From Aeromonas lacus (lineage in GTDB: Bacteria > Pseudomonadota > Gammaproteobacteria > Enterobacterales > Aeromonadaceae), in the NCBI RefSeq assembly GCF_000764665.1, contig NZ_JRGM01000009.1, forward strand, positions 45,111 to 109,110: a stretch of DNA of 64,000 nt, in the 5' to 3' direction. Under the pieces are notes generated by a model. The model did no database searches and had not been told where the DNA came from. It was given only the letters and a program-made list of their open reading frames with translations. This document shows positions 27,791 through 36,383 of this stretch, piece after piece (positions within the stretch are counted from its first letter, which is position 1; each line of letters begins with the position of its first letter). A program made the translations under genes and the position numbers.

Positions 27791-28450
27791 TTAGCGCCGA
27801 CGGTGTGGCGGACGCATGTCCGGCCAGGCGCGGTAGACGTCGGGGATCTGATCCGGCCCGCTGATGCAGAGATCGAGATCGTGCAGCAGACCATCCTTGA
27901 TGCCGTAGATCCAGCCGTGGACGGCCAGCTCCTGCCCCTTGCGCCAGGCGTTCTGGATGATGGTGGTGTGGCAGACGTTGGCAACCTGCTCGGCTACGTT
28001 CAGCTCGCACAGATAGTCAAAGCGCTCGTGCTCATCCTCGATGGCCTCCAGCTCTTCACCATATTTGAAGTAGACATCCTTGATGTTGCGCAGCCAGTTG
28101 TCGATGAGCCCCAGCTCCTGATTCTGCATCGCCGCCTTGACCCCGCCGCAGCCATAGTGACCGCAGACGATGATGTGCTTCACCTTGAGCACCTCGACCG
28201 CATATTGCAGCACCGAGAGGCAGTTGAAGTCGGTGTGAACCACCAGATTGGCGACGTTGCGGTGAACGAAGACATCCCCCGGCAGCAACCCCATCAGCTG
28301 GTTGGCGGGCACCCGGCTATCAGAGCAGCCGATCCAGAGGTATTCGGGAGCCTGCTGGGCAGAGAGGGTGGCAAAGAAGGCGGGATCTTCCGCTTTGATC
28401 CGCTCGGCCCACTCACGGTTATTGGTAAACAGGTCCTTCAACAGTTTCAC
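27791..28450 (-). CDS. can: Beta-class carbonic anhydrase
   Basis: 219 residues. The zinc site is complete: Cys42 and Asp44 in GCSDSR, His98 and Cys101 in CGHYGCGG. Arg46 pairs with Asp44. It reversibly hydrates CO2 to bicarbonate in the cytoplasm, supplying carboxylases at ambient CO2. It matches E. coli Can in length and motif spacing. The downstream neighbour hutC begins 11 nt after the stop, so basal hutC expression may be driven from the can promoter, an arrangement I do not know from enteric bacteria. Confidence 0.96.
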   Translation of the reverse strand: MKLLKDLFTNNREWAERIKAEDPAFFATLSAQQAPEYLWIGCSDSRVPANQLMGLLPGDVFVHRNVANLVVHTDFNCLSVLQYAVEVLKVKHIIVCGHYGCGGVKAAMQNQELGLIDNWLRNIKDVYFKYGEELEAIEDEHERFDYLCELNVAEQVANVCHTTIIQNAWRKGQELAVHGWIYGIKDGLLHDLDLCISGPDQIPDVYRAWPDMRPPHRRR

Positions 28451-28534
28451 TTCTGCTCTCCATCATGTGGCTGTGGCGGCAACATAACATATCCAAGGGT
28501 TATCAGGGCAAGCCCCTATTACCGGCGGCAGAAA

Positions 28535-28562
28535 CAAAAACAGGGCCATCAGGCCCTGTTTT
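28535..28562 (-). terminator. rpoH terminator
   Basis: Minus-strand stem ACAGGGCC / GGCCCTGT with a TGAT loop and a TTTTTGTTTC tail, about 14 nt beyond the rpoH stop. Confidence 0.9.
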
Positions 28563-28575
28563 CAGCGCGGAGGCA

Positions 28576-29430
28576 TCACGCCTCCATGGCATCTTTCAGC
28601 TTCTTGAGCGCGTTCTTCTCAAGCTGACGCACTCGCTCGGCAGAGACGCCGTAGGTATCGGCCAGCTCCTGCAGGGTGGTCTTGCTGTCATCGTCGAGCC
28701 AGCGGGCACGGATGATGTGCTGGCTGCGCTCGTCGAGAGAAGAGAGCGCGGAGCTCAGACGGCGGGTCGCATGATCGTCCCAGTTGTCGTTCTCGATGGT
28801 CGCGGCCAGATCGGAGGATTTGTCCTCCAGATAGTGAACCGGTGCGAAACCACCCTCCTCTTCATCGTCACCAACCAGATCGAATGCCTGATCGTAGTTG
28901 GCCATCCGTGCTTCCATCTCGGTCACGTCGCTCTCGGAAACCCCGAGATCGGCAGCCACGGCCTTCACCTCTTCGTGGTTCAGCCAGCCCAGACGCTTCT
29001 TGGATTTGCGCAGGTTGAAGAAGAGCTTGCGCTGGGCCTTGGTGGTTGCCACCTTGACCATGCGCCAGTTGCGCAATACGTATTCGTGAATTTCGGCCTT
29101 GATCCAGTGCACGGCGAAGGAGACCAGACGCACGCCGACGCTCGGGTCGAAGCGCTTGACCGCCTTCATCAGACCGATGTTGCCTTCCTGTACCAGATCG
29201 GCCTGCGGCAGACCGTAACCGGCATAACTCTTGGCGACATGAACGACAAAGCGCAGGTGCGACATAACCAGCTGGCGGGCAGCCTCGAGATCACCATCCT
29301 GCTGCAAACGCTCAGCCAGCTCACGCTCTTCCTCTGCGCTCAGCACCGGAATAGAGTTTACTGCCTGGATATAGCCTTCCAGACTACCTTGCGGAATCAA
29401 AGCCATAGTGCGCTGCAATGAAGTTCCCAT
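28576..29430 (-). CDS. rpoH: RpoH, heat-shock sigma factor sigma-32
   Basis: 284 residues. Sigma region 2 ([30 protein letters not shown]) is followed by the RpoH box QRKLFFNLR, diagnostic for sigma-32, and region 4 with a helix-turn-helix ([20 protein letters not shown]). It directs RNA polymerase to heat-shock promoters, and its level is set by DnaK/FtsH and mRNA structure in relatives. It follows ftsYEX as in enteric bacteria, separated by 450 nt that should contain several promoters. The start has GAGG upstream, and the nine-residue extension before MALIPQG is accepted. Confidence 0.97.
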   Translation of the reverse strand: MGTSLQRTMALIPQGSLEGYIQAVNSIPVLSAEEERELAERLQQDGDLEAARQLVMSHLRFVVHVAKSYAGYGLPQADLVQEGNIGLMKAVKRFDPSVGVRLVSFAVHWIKAEIHEYVLRNWRMVKVATTKAQRKLFFNLRKSKKRLGWLNHEEVKAVAADLGVSESDVTEMEARMANYDQAFDLVGDDEEEGGFAPVHYLEDKSSDLAATIENDNWDDHATRRLSSALSSLDERSQHIIRARWLDDDSKTTLQELADTYGVSAERVRQLEKNALKKLKDAMEA

Positions 29431-29882
29431 CTGTTACCTCTTACTTTTCAATCGAACCAGTCTAACACCCCAAGAGGGACTGTCTACTGACCGGGTCTCA
29501 TTCTGCGGCTTACATCATAGATCACAAGCTCAGCTTTAGACTGGCTTATCTTATGCCCACAGGATGAATCATGAATGAACAGTCAAAAAAAGGGGGTCAC
29601 AATGAAGGACCCCCGAAAAGTAGCATGCTAAGTCCATTGTTGCGGAGCTCGCAACCTTCACATGCTTGCCAAGTCTGACGAGCAAGGCATAGGGGCCACA
29701 CTCGTATAAATTCGTTCAGCTATTTGACTGCTTATAGAGCAGAAGGTTCACAGGATCCAGCAAAGATCCTGAAGATCGCCGTTATTCAGAATACTCCGAG
29801 AAGAGTGGCCAAGCCAGAAACGGCCACTCTTTTACTTGATCCGCTTCGCAAAATCCAGCAATTCACAATGTTGATAAATTAA
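29431..29882. other. 452-nt ftsX-rpoH intergenic region
   Basis: It contains no credible ORF. The right part has an inverted repeat (29801-29831, AAGAGTGGCC / GGCCACTCTT). The middle has a short hairpin GTTGCG-agct-CGCAAC near 29638-29655. A strong minus-strand terminator lies at 29585-29614, and the 150 nt left of it must contain the rpoH promoters. This layout could simply be a long ftsX 3' region ending at the terminator, or it could hold a separate small RNA. Confidence 0.6.
29585..29614 (-). terminator. Strong terminator 270 nt after ftsX
   Basis: Minus-strand stem GGGGGTC / GACCCCC with a nine-base loop and TTTTTTTGACT tail. It ends transcription before the rpoH promoter region. Confidence 0.9.
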
Positions 29883-30836
29883 TCAGGAAGGCTCGATGTC
29901 GCGAATGTGGCGGTGAACCGAGAACCAGGAGGCAATCAGCCCCAGCAGAGCGCCCAGCAGGATCAGGTTCACCCCGTCCACCACACCCATGCCAACCAGC
30001 TGGAAGTTACTGTTATACAAGCCCGCCAGCTCTTTCACCACCCCCTCGCTCCAGATCACCATCACCTCGGTCAGCCACCATGCCAGCATGCCACCGATGA
30101 CCCCGAACCAGATGCCGGTATAAAGGAAAGGACGGTGAATAAAGGCATCGGTCGCCCCCACCAGTTTCAGCACCTCGATCTCGGAGCGCTGGTTGAGGAT
30201 GTTGAGACGCAGGGTATTGCCGACAATCAGCAGCACGGCGGAGAGCAGCAGCACCGCGATACCGGTGATGGTGTGACGCAGCAGGTTCATGATCCCCTGC
30301 AGACGGGTCAGCCACTGCAGATCCAGCTTGCCCTGTTCCACCCCCTCCTCGTTGTTGAGCTTACCGAGCAGCTCGGCGGCGCCTTCCGGATTCTGCCAGC
30401 GCGGATCAGGAATAACGCTCAGCACCGGCGGCAGCGGGTTGCTGTCGAGGTAGTCGAGCGCATCGCCGAAGCCGGAGATCTCGCGAAACTCCCGCAGCGC
30501 ATCGTCGCGACTCATATAGGTAACCGAATCCACCTCGGGGTAGAGCAGGATCCTGTGCTGCAGGTCGAGAATGCTCTGCTCCGGCAGATCCTTGCGCAGA
30601 TAGAGGGAGATCTGGGAGCTGGTCTGCCAGCTCCCCTCCACCACCTCGGCGTTTTTCAGCAACACGTGGAAGCAGGAGGGCAGCGCCAGACTGACGCCAA
30701 GTACCGCCAGCGTCATCAGGGAGGCGAGCGGGTTGCGCCACAGCTCACCCAGACTGGCAAACGCCTGCCGCACATGGTCTACCCCGTACATCATCAGACG
30801 GCGCAGCGGCGGTTGCTTGTGACGAACGATAGCCAT
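29883..30836 (-). CDS. ftsX: FtsX, cell-division ABC transporter-like permease
   Basis: 317 residues. A cytoplasmic N-terminus, TM1 at about 40-60, a large periplasmic loop with a paired Leu/Asp-rich region (about 75-195), then three further segments (about 200-220, 245-270 and 290-310) follow the standard FtsX layout. With FtsE it gates murein hydrolase activation (via EnvC in relatives) at the septum. It overlaps ftsE by one base (TGATG). Confidence 0.96.
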   Translation of the reverse strand: MAIVRHKQPPLRRLMMYGVDHVRQAFASLGELWRNPLASLMTLAVLGVSLALPSCFHVLLKNAEVVEGSWQTSSQISLYLRKDLPEQSILDLQHRILLYPEVDSVTYMSRDDALREFREISGFGDALDYLDSNPLPPVLSVIPDPRWQNPEGAAELLGKLNNEEGVEQGKLDLQWLTRLQGIMNLLRHTITGIAVLLLSAVLLIVGNTLRLNILNQRSEIEVLKLVGATDAFIHRPFLYTGIWFGVIGGMLAWWLTEVMVIWSEGVVKELAGLYNSNFQLVGMGVVDGVNLILLGALLGLIASWFSVHRHIRDIEPS

Positions 30837-31504
30837 CAGAGCTCCTCCCCGGCCGAATACATGCGACCCGCCTTGAGGGTCAGGGTGCGATAGCGCATGC
30901 GGGCGATGAGCCCCAGATCGTGAGTGGCGATCAGTACGGAGACGCCGAAGCGGTTGAACTCCTCGAACAGCCGCATGATATCCATGGAGAGCTGGGGATC
31001 CAGGTTACCGGTCGGCTCGTCAGCGAGCAGCAGCGGCGGCTTGTTGACGATGGCGCGGGCGATGCCGACCCGCTGCTGTTCACCACCGGAAAGCATGCGC
31101 GGCTGGTAGCGCTCCTTGCCGAGCAGCCCCACCTTGTCGAGCGCCGCAGCGACCCGCTTGTTGATGTCCGCATGGCTGTAGCCATCGATCACCAGCGGCA
31201 ACGCCACGTTGTCAAACACGGTGCGGTCCATCAGCAGCCGGTGATCCTGAAAGATCATCCCGATCTGGCGGCGCACATAGGGGATCTGGCTGCGCTGGAT
31301 ATGGCTGACATCGTCGCCATGAAAGAAAACGCGACCATCGGTCGGTCGCTCCATCACGCTGATCAGTTTGAGGAGGGTACTCTTGCCCGCCCCCGAGTGT
31401 CCGGTCAGGAAGGCCATCTCCCCCTTGCGCAGGTGAAAGCTAACCTTTTGCAGCGCCTGATGGCCACCGCTGTATACCTTGCTGACCTTGTCAAAACGAA
31501 TCAT
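30836..31504 (-). CDS. ftsE: FtsE, cell-division ATP-binding protein
   Basis: 222 residues. Walker A is GHSGAGKST (about 35-43), the Q-loop is GMIFQDHR, the signature [15 protein letters not shown], Walker [13 protein letters not shown] and the H-loop ATHD, all intact. It forms the FtsEX complex at the divisome. Start and length match the family. The ftsY stop lies 51 nt upstream. Confidence 0.97.
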   Translation of the reverse strand: MIRFDKVSKVYSGGHQALQKVSFHLRKGEMAFLTGHSGAGKSTLLKLISVMERPTDGRVFFHGDDVSHIQRSQIPYVRRQIGMIFQDHRLLMDRTVFDNVALPLVIDGYSHADINKRVAAALDKVGLLGKERYQPRMLSGGEQQRVGIARAIVNKPPLLLADEPTGNLDPQLSMDIMRLFEEFNRFGVSVLIATHDLGLIARMRYRTLTLKAGRMYSAGEEL

Positions 31505-31555
31505 AACGGTTCCCTGACATTGACAAACCCCGACCGAAGTCGGGGCATGGGATGT

Positions 31556-33238
31556 TTACTCATCGCGACTAAACAGGGCCTCGATAAAGTCGTTGGCGAC
31601 AAAGGGACGCAGATCGTCGATCCCCTCGCCCACCCCGATATAGCGGATCGGGATCTGGAACTTGTCGGCCACCGCGAAGATGACGCCGCCCTTGGCAGTG
31701 CCATCCAGCTTGGTGAGGGTGATACCGGTCAGGCCTACCGCCTCGCTGAACAGCTTGGCCTGGCTCAGGGCGTTCTGGCCGGTGCCGGCATCCAGAGTCA
31801 GCATGATCTCGTGGGGCGCCTCTTCATCCAGCTTCTTCATCACCCGCACCACCTTCTTGAGCTCCTCCATCAGGTTGCTCTTGTTCTGCAGGCGGCCGGC
31901 AGTATCGGCGATCAGCACGTCAGCCCCGCGGGAGCGGGCAGCCTCGATGGCGTCATAAATAACGGAAGCAGAGTCGGCACCGGTGTGCTGGGCAATCACC
32001 GGAATGTTGTTGCGCTGACCCCACACCTGCAGCTGCTCGACCGCAGCAGCACGGAAGGTATCGCCAGCGGCAAGCATCACGCTCTTGCCCTCGGCCTGGA
32101 ACTGCTTGGCCAGCTTGCCGATGGTGGTGGTCTTGCCGACGCCGTTCACGCCGACCATCAGGATGACGTAAGGCTTCTTGCTGGTGTCGATCACCAGCGG
32201 CTGCTCGACCTTGGCCAGCATCTCGCCCATATCCTGCTTGAGCAGGCCATAGAGCGCCTCGGCATCCTTGAGCTGCTTGCGGTCCGCGTGCTGTACCAGC
32301 CCCTCGATGATACGGGTGGTGGTGTCGACGCCAAGATCGGCGGTCAGCAGCTGGGTCTCCAGCTCTTCGAACAGCTCATCGTCGATCTTCTTGCCACGGA
32401 ACAGGCCGAAGAAACCGGAGCCGATATTCTCCTTGGTGCGCACCAGACTGCGCTTGAGGCGAGCAAAGAAGCCCTCCCGCTGCGGCTTCTCCTGAGTGTC
32501 ATCGTCCACCTTGGCGGCCAGCGGCAGAGCGGCCAGGGCGGCGGCCTCAGCCTCCATCGCGGCGACCAGACGCAGATCTTCCGCTCGCTGGGCCTCTTTG
32601 GCGATACGGGCTTCTTCCGCAGCCTGAGCTTCAGCGGCAATACGAGCCTCCTCCGCCGCACGGGCTTCAGCAGCAATACGAGCCTCTTCCGCAGCGTGGG
32701 CCTCGGCAGCGATACGAGCCTCGGCAGCAATACGAGCCTCCTCCGCGGCGCGGGCTTCAGCAGCAATAAGCGCTTCTTCCGCCACACGGGCCTCGGCAGC
32801 GATACGAACTTCTTCCGCGGCGCGGGCTTCAGCTGCGATACGAACCTCTTCTGCGGCTTTAGCCTCGGCGGCAACACGGGCAGCTTCAGCAGCTTGCGCC
32901 TCTGCGGCGGCACGCTCCTCTTCTGCCATCAGGGATTCGTTGACGATCACCGGCTCCAGATCGGAGGCGCACTCCTCCACCACCAGCGGACCATGATCAT
33001 CCAGCTCGGTTGGCGGGCAGCAATCGTCGTGCAAAACGGGATTCTGTGCGCTGGCGGGCACTTCGGGAGCAACGGCCGGCGTACTATCGGAAACAATCAC
33101 ATCGGAAACGGGAGCGGGGGTAGCAGCGACCTCAGGCTCAGCGGTAATCGGGGTGGCTTGGGGTGTCTGTGGTTGGACAGCCTCAGCCTCTTCTTTCTTG
33201 CGGCCGAAACCCAGCCAGGAAAACAAACCTTTTGCCAT
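31556..33238 (-). CDS. ftsY: FtsY, signal recognition particle receptor GTPase
   Basis: 560 residues, longer than the roughly 500 of E. coli FtsY. Residues 1-20 are basic and amphipathic (membrane-contact), then an acidic Pro-rich part. Residues about 105-222 form a long Ala/Glu/Arg tandem repeat (variants of AAEARAAEEARI), expected to be one continuous helix. The NG core follows: the N helix bundle from about 255, G1 GVNGVGKT at 363-370, DTAGR, TKLDG and a C-terminal FAVADKFQIP region. It docks SRP-ribosome complexes at the membrane for co-translational insertion. The core is conserved, and the repeat accounts for the extra length. Confidence 0.97.
   Translation of the reverse strand: MAKGLFSWLGFGRKKEEAEAVQPQTPQATPITAEPEVAATPAPVSDVIVSDSTPAVAPEVPASAQNPVLHDDCCPPTELDDHGPLVVEECASDLEPVIVNESLMAEEERAAAEAQAAEAARVAAEAKAAEEVRIAAEARAAEEVRIAAEARVAEEALIAAEARAAEEARIAAEARIAAEAHAAEEARIAAEARAAEEARIAAEAQAAEEARIAKEAQRAEDLRLVAAMEAEAAALAALPLAAKVDDDTQEKPQREGFFARLKRSLVRTKENIGSGFFGLFRGKKIDDELFEELETQLLTADLGVDTTTRIIEGLVQHADRKQLKDAEALYGLLKQDMGEMLAKVEQPLVIDTSKKPYVILMVGVNGVGKTTTIGKLAKQFQAEGKSVMLAAGDTFRAAAVEQLQVWGQRNNIPVIAQHTGADSASVIYDAIEAARSRGADVLIADTAGRLQNKSNLMEELKKVVRVMKKLDEEAPHEIMLTLDAGTGQNALSQAKLFSEAVGLTGITLTKLDGTAKGGVIFAVADKFQIPIRYIGVGEGIDDLRPFVANDFIEALFSRDE
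32573..32926 (-). repeat. Coding tandem repeat in the ftsY A-domain
   Basis: About ten degenerate units of 33-36 nt encode Ala/Glu/Arg/Ile blocks (AAEARAAEEARI-like). Neighbouring units are nearly identical at DNA level (GCGGCGGAGGAG-type codons), a sign of recent slippage or unequal recombination. Because of the repeat the antisense strand is also open, giving a false long ORF. Confidence 0.9.
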
Positions 33239-33349
33239 CTAAAAAATACTCACTTCGTTGGCTGACTGCTAAGATAGCCGTCCCTTGGCGGGTCGGCATA
33301 AAAATGAACCGCCTTATACTACCACTTTATTTTCTGACGATGAAACGCG

Positions 33350-33979
33350 ATGCCCAGAGTGAAATCCAGCCGTAGCAACCCGAGCAAAAGCCCTGCCCCG
33401 CAAGGAAAATCAGGTTTTGTAAGAATCATCAGCGGCCAGTGGCGAGGCCGCAAATTGCCGGTCAAGGATGTGGAAGGGCTCAGACCCACAACGGATCGCG
33501 TCAAAGAGACCATATTCAACTGGCTGGCTCCCCACATCCGCGGCACCCGCTGCCTCGACCTGTTTGCCGGCAGCGGCGGCCTTGGTCTGGAAGCGCTGTC
33601 GCGCTATGCCGAGCAGGTCACCCTGATCGAAATGGACAGAGGGGCTGCAGAGCAGATCAAGAAGAATCTGGCCACTCTCGGCAGCACGCAGGGTCAGGTC
33701 TTCCAGACCGATGCGGTGAGCTGGCTGCAAGGCCCGGCGACACCGTTTGAGCTGGTGTTCCTCGATCCGCCATTTCGTCGGGATCTGCTGCCGCAAGTTT
33801 GCGAACTGCTGGAACTGCGCGGCTGGCTGGCCCCCGATGCCCTCATCTATCTGGAGCGAGAGAAGGAGATGGCCGATCTGGCGCTGCCCGCCAGCTGGCA
33901 GTTACTCAAGGACAAACAAGCAGGTCAGGTCTGCTATCAACTCTATGTAAGGGAGGTAAACAATGAAGCGGGTATTTAA
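33350..33979 (+). CDS. rsmD: RsmD, 16S rRNA (guanine966-N2)-methyltransferase
   Basis: 209 residues. A Rossmann methyltransferase with the RIISGQWRGRKL opening typical of RsmD. The SAM motif is LDLFAGSGGLGLEALSR (about 68-84), and the catalytic LDPPF (about 140) is of the (N/D)PP(F/Y) type for amino-group methylation. It methylates G966 of 16S rRNA during 30S assembly. It is divergent from ftsY and overlaps the following small membrane-protein gene by 17 nt, an arrangement also seen in E. coli (rsmD-yhhL). Confidence 0.96.
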   Translation: MPRVKSSRSNPSKSPAPQGKSGFVRIISGQWRGRKLPVKDVEGLRPTTDRVKETIFNWLAPHIRGTRCLDLFAGSGGLGLEALSRYAEQVTLIEMDRGAAEQIKKNLATLGSTQGQVFQTDAVSWLQGPATPFELVFLDPPFRRDLLPQVCELLELRGWLAPDALIYLEREKEMADLALPASWQLLKDKQAGQVCYQLYVREVNNEAGI

Positions 33980-34274
33980 TCTGCTGGCGATGGGGCTGGT
34001 GCTGTTCTTCTGGTTTGGCGTGCTGATGAGCCTGATCGCCCCCCTGCCCGGCAAACTGAACGGCTTTTTGCCGGTCTGCGGCGTGATTGTCGCCCTGTTC
34101 CACTGGCTACAGGCCAGCATGATCAAGGCTGCCTGCAAACGCTACTTCGAAGTAACCAAGGCCGAGTTTGTCGGTGTGCTGGTCTTCGGCGTATTCGGCA
34201 TGGTGGATATTCGCCATCGCCTGCAGGAGATTGTCAGTGCGGCCCAGCGACCAAAAAATCAGGATCAGGCATAA
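33963..34274 (+). CDS. yhhL: YhhL-like DUF1145 inner-membrane protein
   Basis: 103 residues with two or three hydrophobic segments (about 8-27, 36-52 and 70-82) and a charged C-terminus. Position after rsmD and the N-terminal pattern fit the DUF1145 family of unknown function. It is translationally coupled to rsmD by the 17-nt overlap. Its stop lies against the terminator hairpin of the oppositely oriented Csr RNA, which may also end this transcript. Confidence 0.82.
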   Translation: MKRVFNLLAMGLVLFFWFGVLMSLIAPLPGKLNGFLPVCGVIVALFHWLQASMIKAACKRYFEVTKAEFVGVLVFGVFGMVDIRHRLQEIVSAAQRPKNQDQA

Positions 34275-34866
34275 AAGAAAAGGGGACGGCTTTCGCCGTC
34301 CCCTATTGTCGTGTCGTCCTGTCCTTAGAACTGCAATGCTCCCTGCAATCCCTGACGTTATCCTAATCCCTTGGAATATCCCCTTTCCAATCCGTTGGCG
34401 TGTCCTCAGCCTTCCTGGCTTGGCAATTCATCCCGAACTGCTTCACGGTCTCCATCCTGGAGGTGTCCATTACCACGTCCTGTGGGGTTCCCTGAGTCTT
34501 CCTGACCGATAACCATCCGGGTTATCTCGCTTCATCCTGAAGAATCCTGCCCGCATCCAGCGAGTTCCTGCTCATCCTGAAGAACGATGTCCTGTTCGTC
34601 CTGCTCTCGTCCTGAGAGTATCCCTGCCGCATCCCGCGGTGTTCCCTCGTTCATCCGTGACGACAGTCATCCAGACCATCGAACTCATCCTGAGGTGTCC
34701 TTGCTCGCATCCTGCGAACTATTCCATCTTTATGCGCTGCTCTGCGTCCTGCAGAACCAGCTCCGTCCTTGTGAGACCCATAGTAAAGCGTTGCCGGTTC
34801 AGAACAAGGGGGATTTCTGGAGAAAGATCCTGCCAACCGTTTCCCAGACAAAGTGGACTGCAAACA
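34275..34866 (-). ncRNA. csrB: CsrB-family small RNA, CsrA sponge
   Basis: I count about forty GGA trinucleotides on the minus strand over roughly 590 nt. Most are in the form CAGGA(T/C)G, and many sit between short inverted repeats, for example CTCCAGGATGGAG, CTTCAGGATGAAG and CTCTCAGGACGAGAG. That is the hallmark of CsrB/CsrC/RsmZ RNAs, whose hairpin loops bind CsrA. The RNA ends in the stem GGGGACGGC-gaaa-GCCGTCCCC plus TTTTCTTTT. Upstream lies a good sigma-70 promoter. There is no credible ORF inside. By analogy it is activated by BarA/UvrY and titrates CsrA. It is longer than E. coli CsrB (about 370 nt), and the 5' end is inferred from the promoter only. Confidence 0.9.
34282..34303 (-). 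terminator. csrB terminator
   Basis: A nine-base-pair GC-rich stem with a GAAA tetraloop on the minus strand, followed by TTTTCTTTTAT. On the plus strand the same hairpin follows yhhL but lacks a U-run there. Confidence 0.93.
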
Positions 34867-34872
34867 TAACAC

Positions 34873-34901
34873 ATTAAAATCAACAACTTATTTAGTTTCA
34901 A
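34873..34901 (-). promoter_or_regulatory. csrB promoter
   Basis: On the minus strand TTGAAA (34896-34901), a 17-nt spacer and TTTAAT (34873-34878) fit sigma-70 well and put the start near 34866. The A/T-rich sequence between it and the upstream UvrY-like site could take IHF. Confidence 0.7.
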
Positions 34902-34972
34902 TGGAAAGTGGACTCCACCCTGACTAGCTTCGCGCACGGGTTAAAGCGCCAGCCTCCTACAGCAGCTATGGC

Positions 34973-34984
34973 AGATCTCTTACA
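34973..34984 (-). promoter_or_regulatory. UvrY/GacA-like binding site upstream of csrB
   Basis: The minus strand reads TGTAAGAGATCT about 110 nt upstream of the predicted csrB start. It matches the left part of the TGTRAGAGATCTCTTACA-type site I recall for UvrY at csrB and the TGTAAG half of the GacA box. The right half is degenerate here. Confidence 0.6.
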
Positions 34985-35085
34985 CGGCAATCCTGCACCG
35001 GAATGGCCAGAGAAAACGGTTCAATTTCGCCGTAAAAGCTTAAAAATAAGTTGAATAAATATGCTCAAAAAAACCGCAAAAAAAA

Positions 35086-35108
35086 GCCGACACTGGGGCC
35101 GGCTATTT
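35086..35108 (-). terminator. Terminator of the WYL regulator gene
   Basis: Minus-strand stem AGCCG / CGGCT with a TTTTTTTT tail, about 35 nt beyond the stop of the gene at 35140-36126. Confidence 0.85.
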
Positions 35109-35139
35109 ACGATTTTCACTGTGGTGCCAAACGTACCGT

Positions 35140-36126
35140 TCAGCTCACCCGATTGCCCGGGTTGAGATAGGCTCTGCGCAGCGACTCGGGTGCCAGCACC
35201 TCCAGCTCGCCACCGATATTGTTCAACCAGCTGCGAAACTCCGGGGTGTCCTGCACTTCGGTCTCCACCACCACGCTGCGCTTGTCGTAGCGGGTCATCC
35301 GCGGATTGTTGCCCGGGATCTGGTTATCCACCAGCGACTGGCTGTTGGCATCGATCCGGCCGACAAAGCGGATTGGGCCGCTCACATCCTGATAGCCCTG
35401 ATCACGGATCAGCTTCTGGATATTGAAATCCTTCGGCTGGGTCGCGCTGAAGTTGGTCAGCTCCACGTTCTTGATATGGTCGAACGGAATGCCGTAAACC
35501 TTGGGATCCAGCTCGGACAGGGTGCAGAGCAGGATCGGACCGTCCGGCTGATTGAGAATGCCGAGCGGATTGATACGGTCGTAGCAGAGCCACACGGTAC
35601 GCTCTTTGATCACGCGCTGGATCTCGGCGCTGAACTTGCGGCCACGCCACAAGGCATCGCGGATCAGGGTGCTGCGGCGGATCTCCGGGTTGCCGGCAAA
35701 CGGGCGCGGCGACTGGTGCACACTCTCCAGCCAGCGTTCGGCCAGTTCACTCTGGCTGTCACGGATCACCTGACTGGCCTTGTCGACCAGCGGGTTCAAT
35801 TCGGTCAGCACACTCGCAGGCAACAGCTGGCTGGCCTGGTCGCTCCAGGTTTTCAGCGCAACAGCCAGCGAGAGCGGCATGATGTTGGCAAAGTCATTGA
35901 GGCCGTGGCGCTCGAAGCACCAGCCATGGGGTTTACTGCGCTCGTCCGAGGTGAGGTCGAACAGTCCCATGCCGGACATCTCTTCCAGGTCCCGTTGCAC
36001 GGTACGCAGACTGACGTGGATACCTTCCTCTTCCAGTTTTACCTGAAGTTGGCTGGCGGTCAGCTTGTAAGGGCGGTGCGGGATGCAACGCGCCAAGGTC
36101 AGTTGTCGTAACAGCTTCTTACTCAT
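35140..36126 (-). CDS. WYL-domain transcriptional regulator (DeoR-like HTH)
   Basis: 328 residues from the ATG at 36126. The N-terminal winged helix has the DeoR/HTH_11 pattern (LTASQLQVKLEEEGIHVSLRTVQRDLEEM). A central helical region leads to a WYL-type domain (about 175-240) and a C-terminal extension. WYL domains bind nucleic acid or nucleotides and occur in stress, DNA-damage and phage-defence regulators. No defence genes adjoin it here: the neighbours are the csrB RNA and a SirB2-like gene. The target is unknown. A 240-nt AT-rich region upstream should hold its promoter. Confidence 0.8.
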   Translation of the reverse strand: MSKKLLRQLTLARCIPHRPYKLTASQLQVKLEEEGIHVSLRTVQRDLEEMSGMGLFDLTSDERSKPHGWCFERHGLNDFANIMPLSLAVALKTWSDQASQLLPASVLTELNPLVDKASQVIRDSQSELAERWLESVHQSPRPFAGNPEIRRSTLIRDALWRGRKFSAEIQRVIKERTVWLCYDRINPLGILNQPDGPILLCTLSELDPKVYGIPFDHIKNVELTNFSATQPKDFNIQKLIRDQGYQDVSGPIRFVGRIDANSQSLVDNQIPGNNPRMTRYDKRSVVVETEVQDTPEFRSWLNNIGGELEVLAPESLRRAYLNPGNRVS

Positions 36127-36383
36127 GGTGCATGCCTTCACTGGTTTAGCGTTGACTGTATGCTAAGGGCATCTTGCGACAGTCTATGTCGCAAGTTTTG
36201 CCGCGACAACTGTCGCCATTTTCATACAAAATGCACTATGCAATTGATTTATATATAAAAATAATCAGTAAGGAAGGCTAAAAATTGAAAAGATTTGCAG
36301 AAAAAACATCAAATTAAAGCTCTGCATCAAATGAATAAGGCAGCATAAAAAACCATTCAATCAATGATTATCAGCCAGTCGTA

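Noticed and set aside
30920..33265. 781-residue plus-strand ORF opposite ftsE and ftsY
   Set aside because: The Gly/Phe/Ser repeat in it is only the reverse reading of the ftsY repeat.
34275..34800. CRISPR-like array because of the short repeated words
   Set aside because: Repeat units are 5-8 nt hairpin loops with irregular spacing, not identical direct repeats with uniform spacers.
34587..34877. Plus-strand ORF inside the csrB region
   Set aside because: The region fits a structured RNA with GGA loops; the ORF has unusual Ser/Cys/Pro content and no ribosome-binding site.
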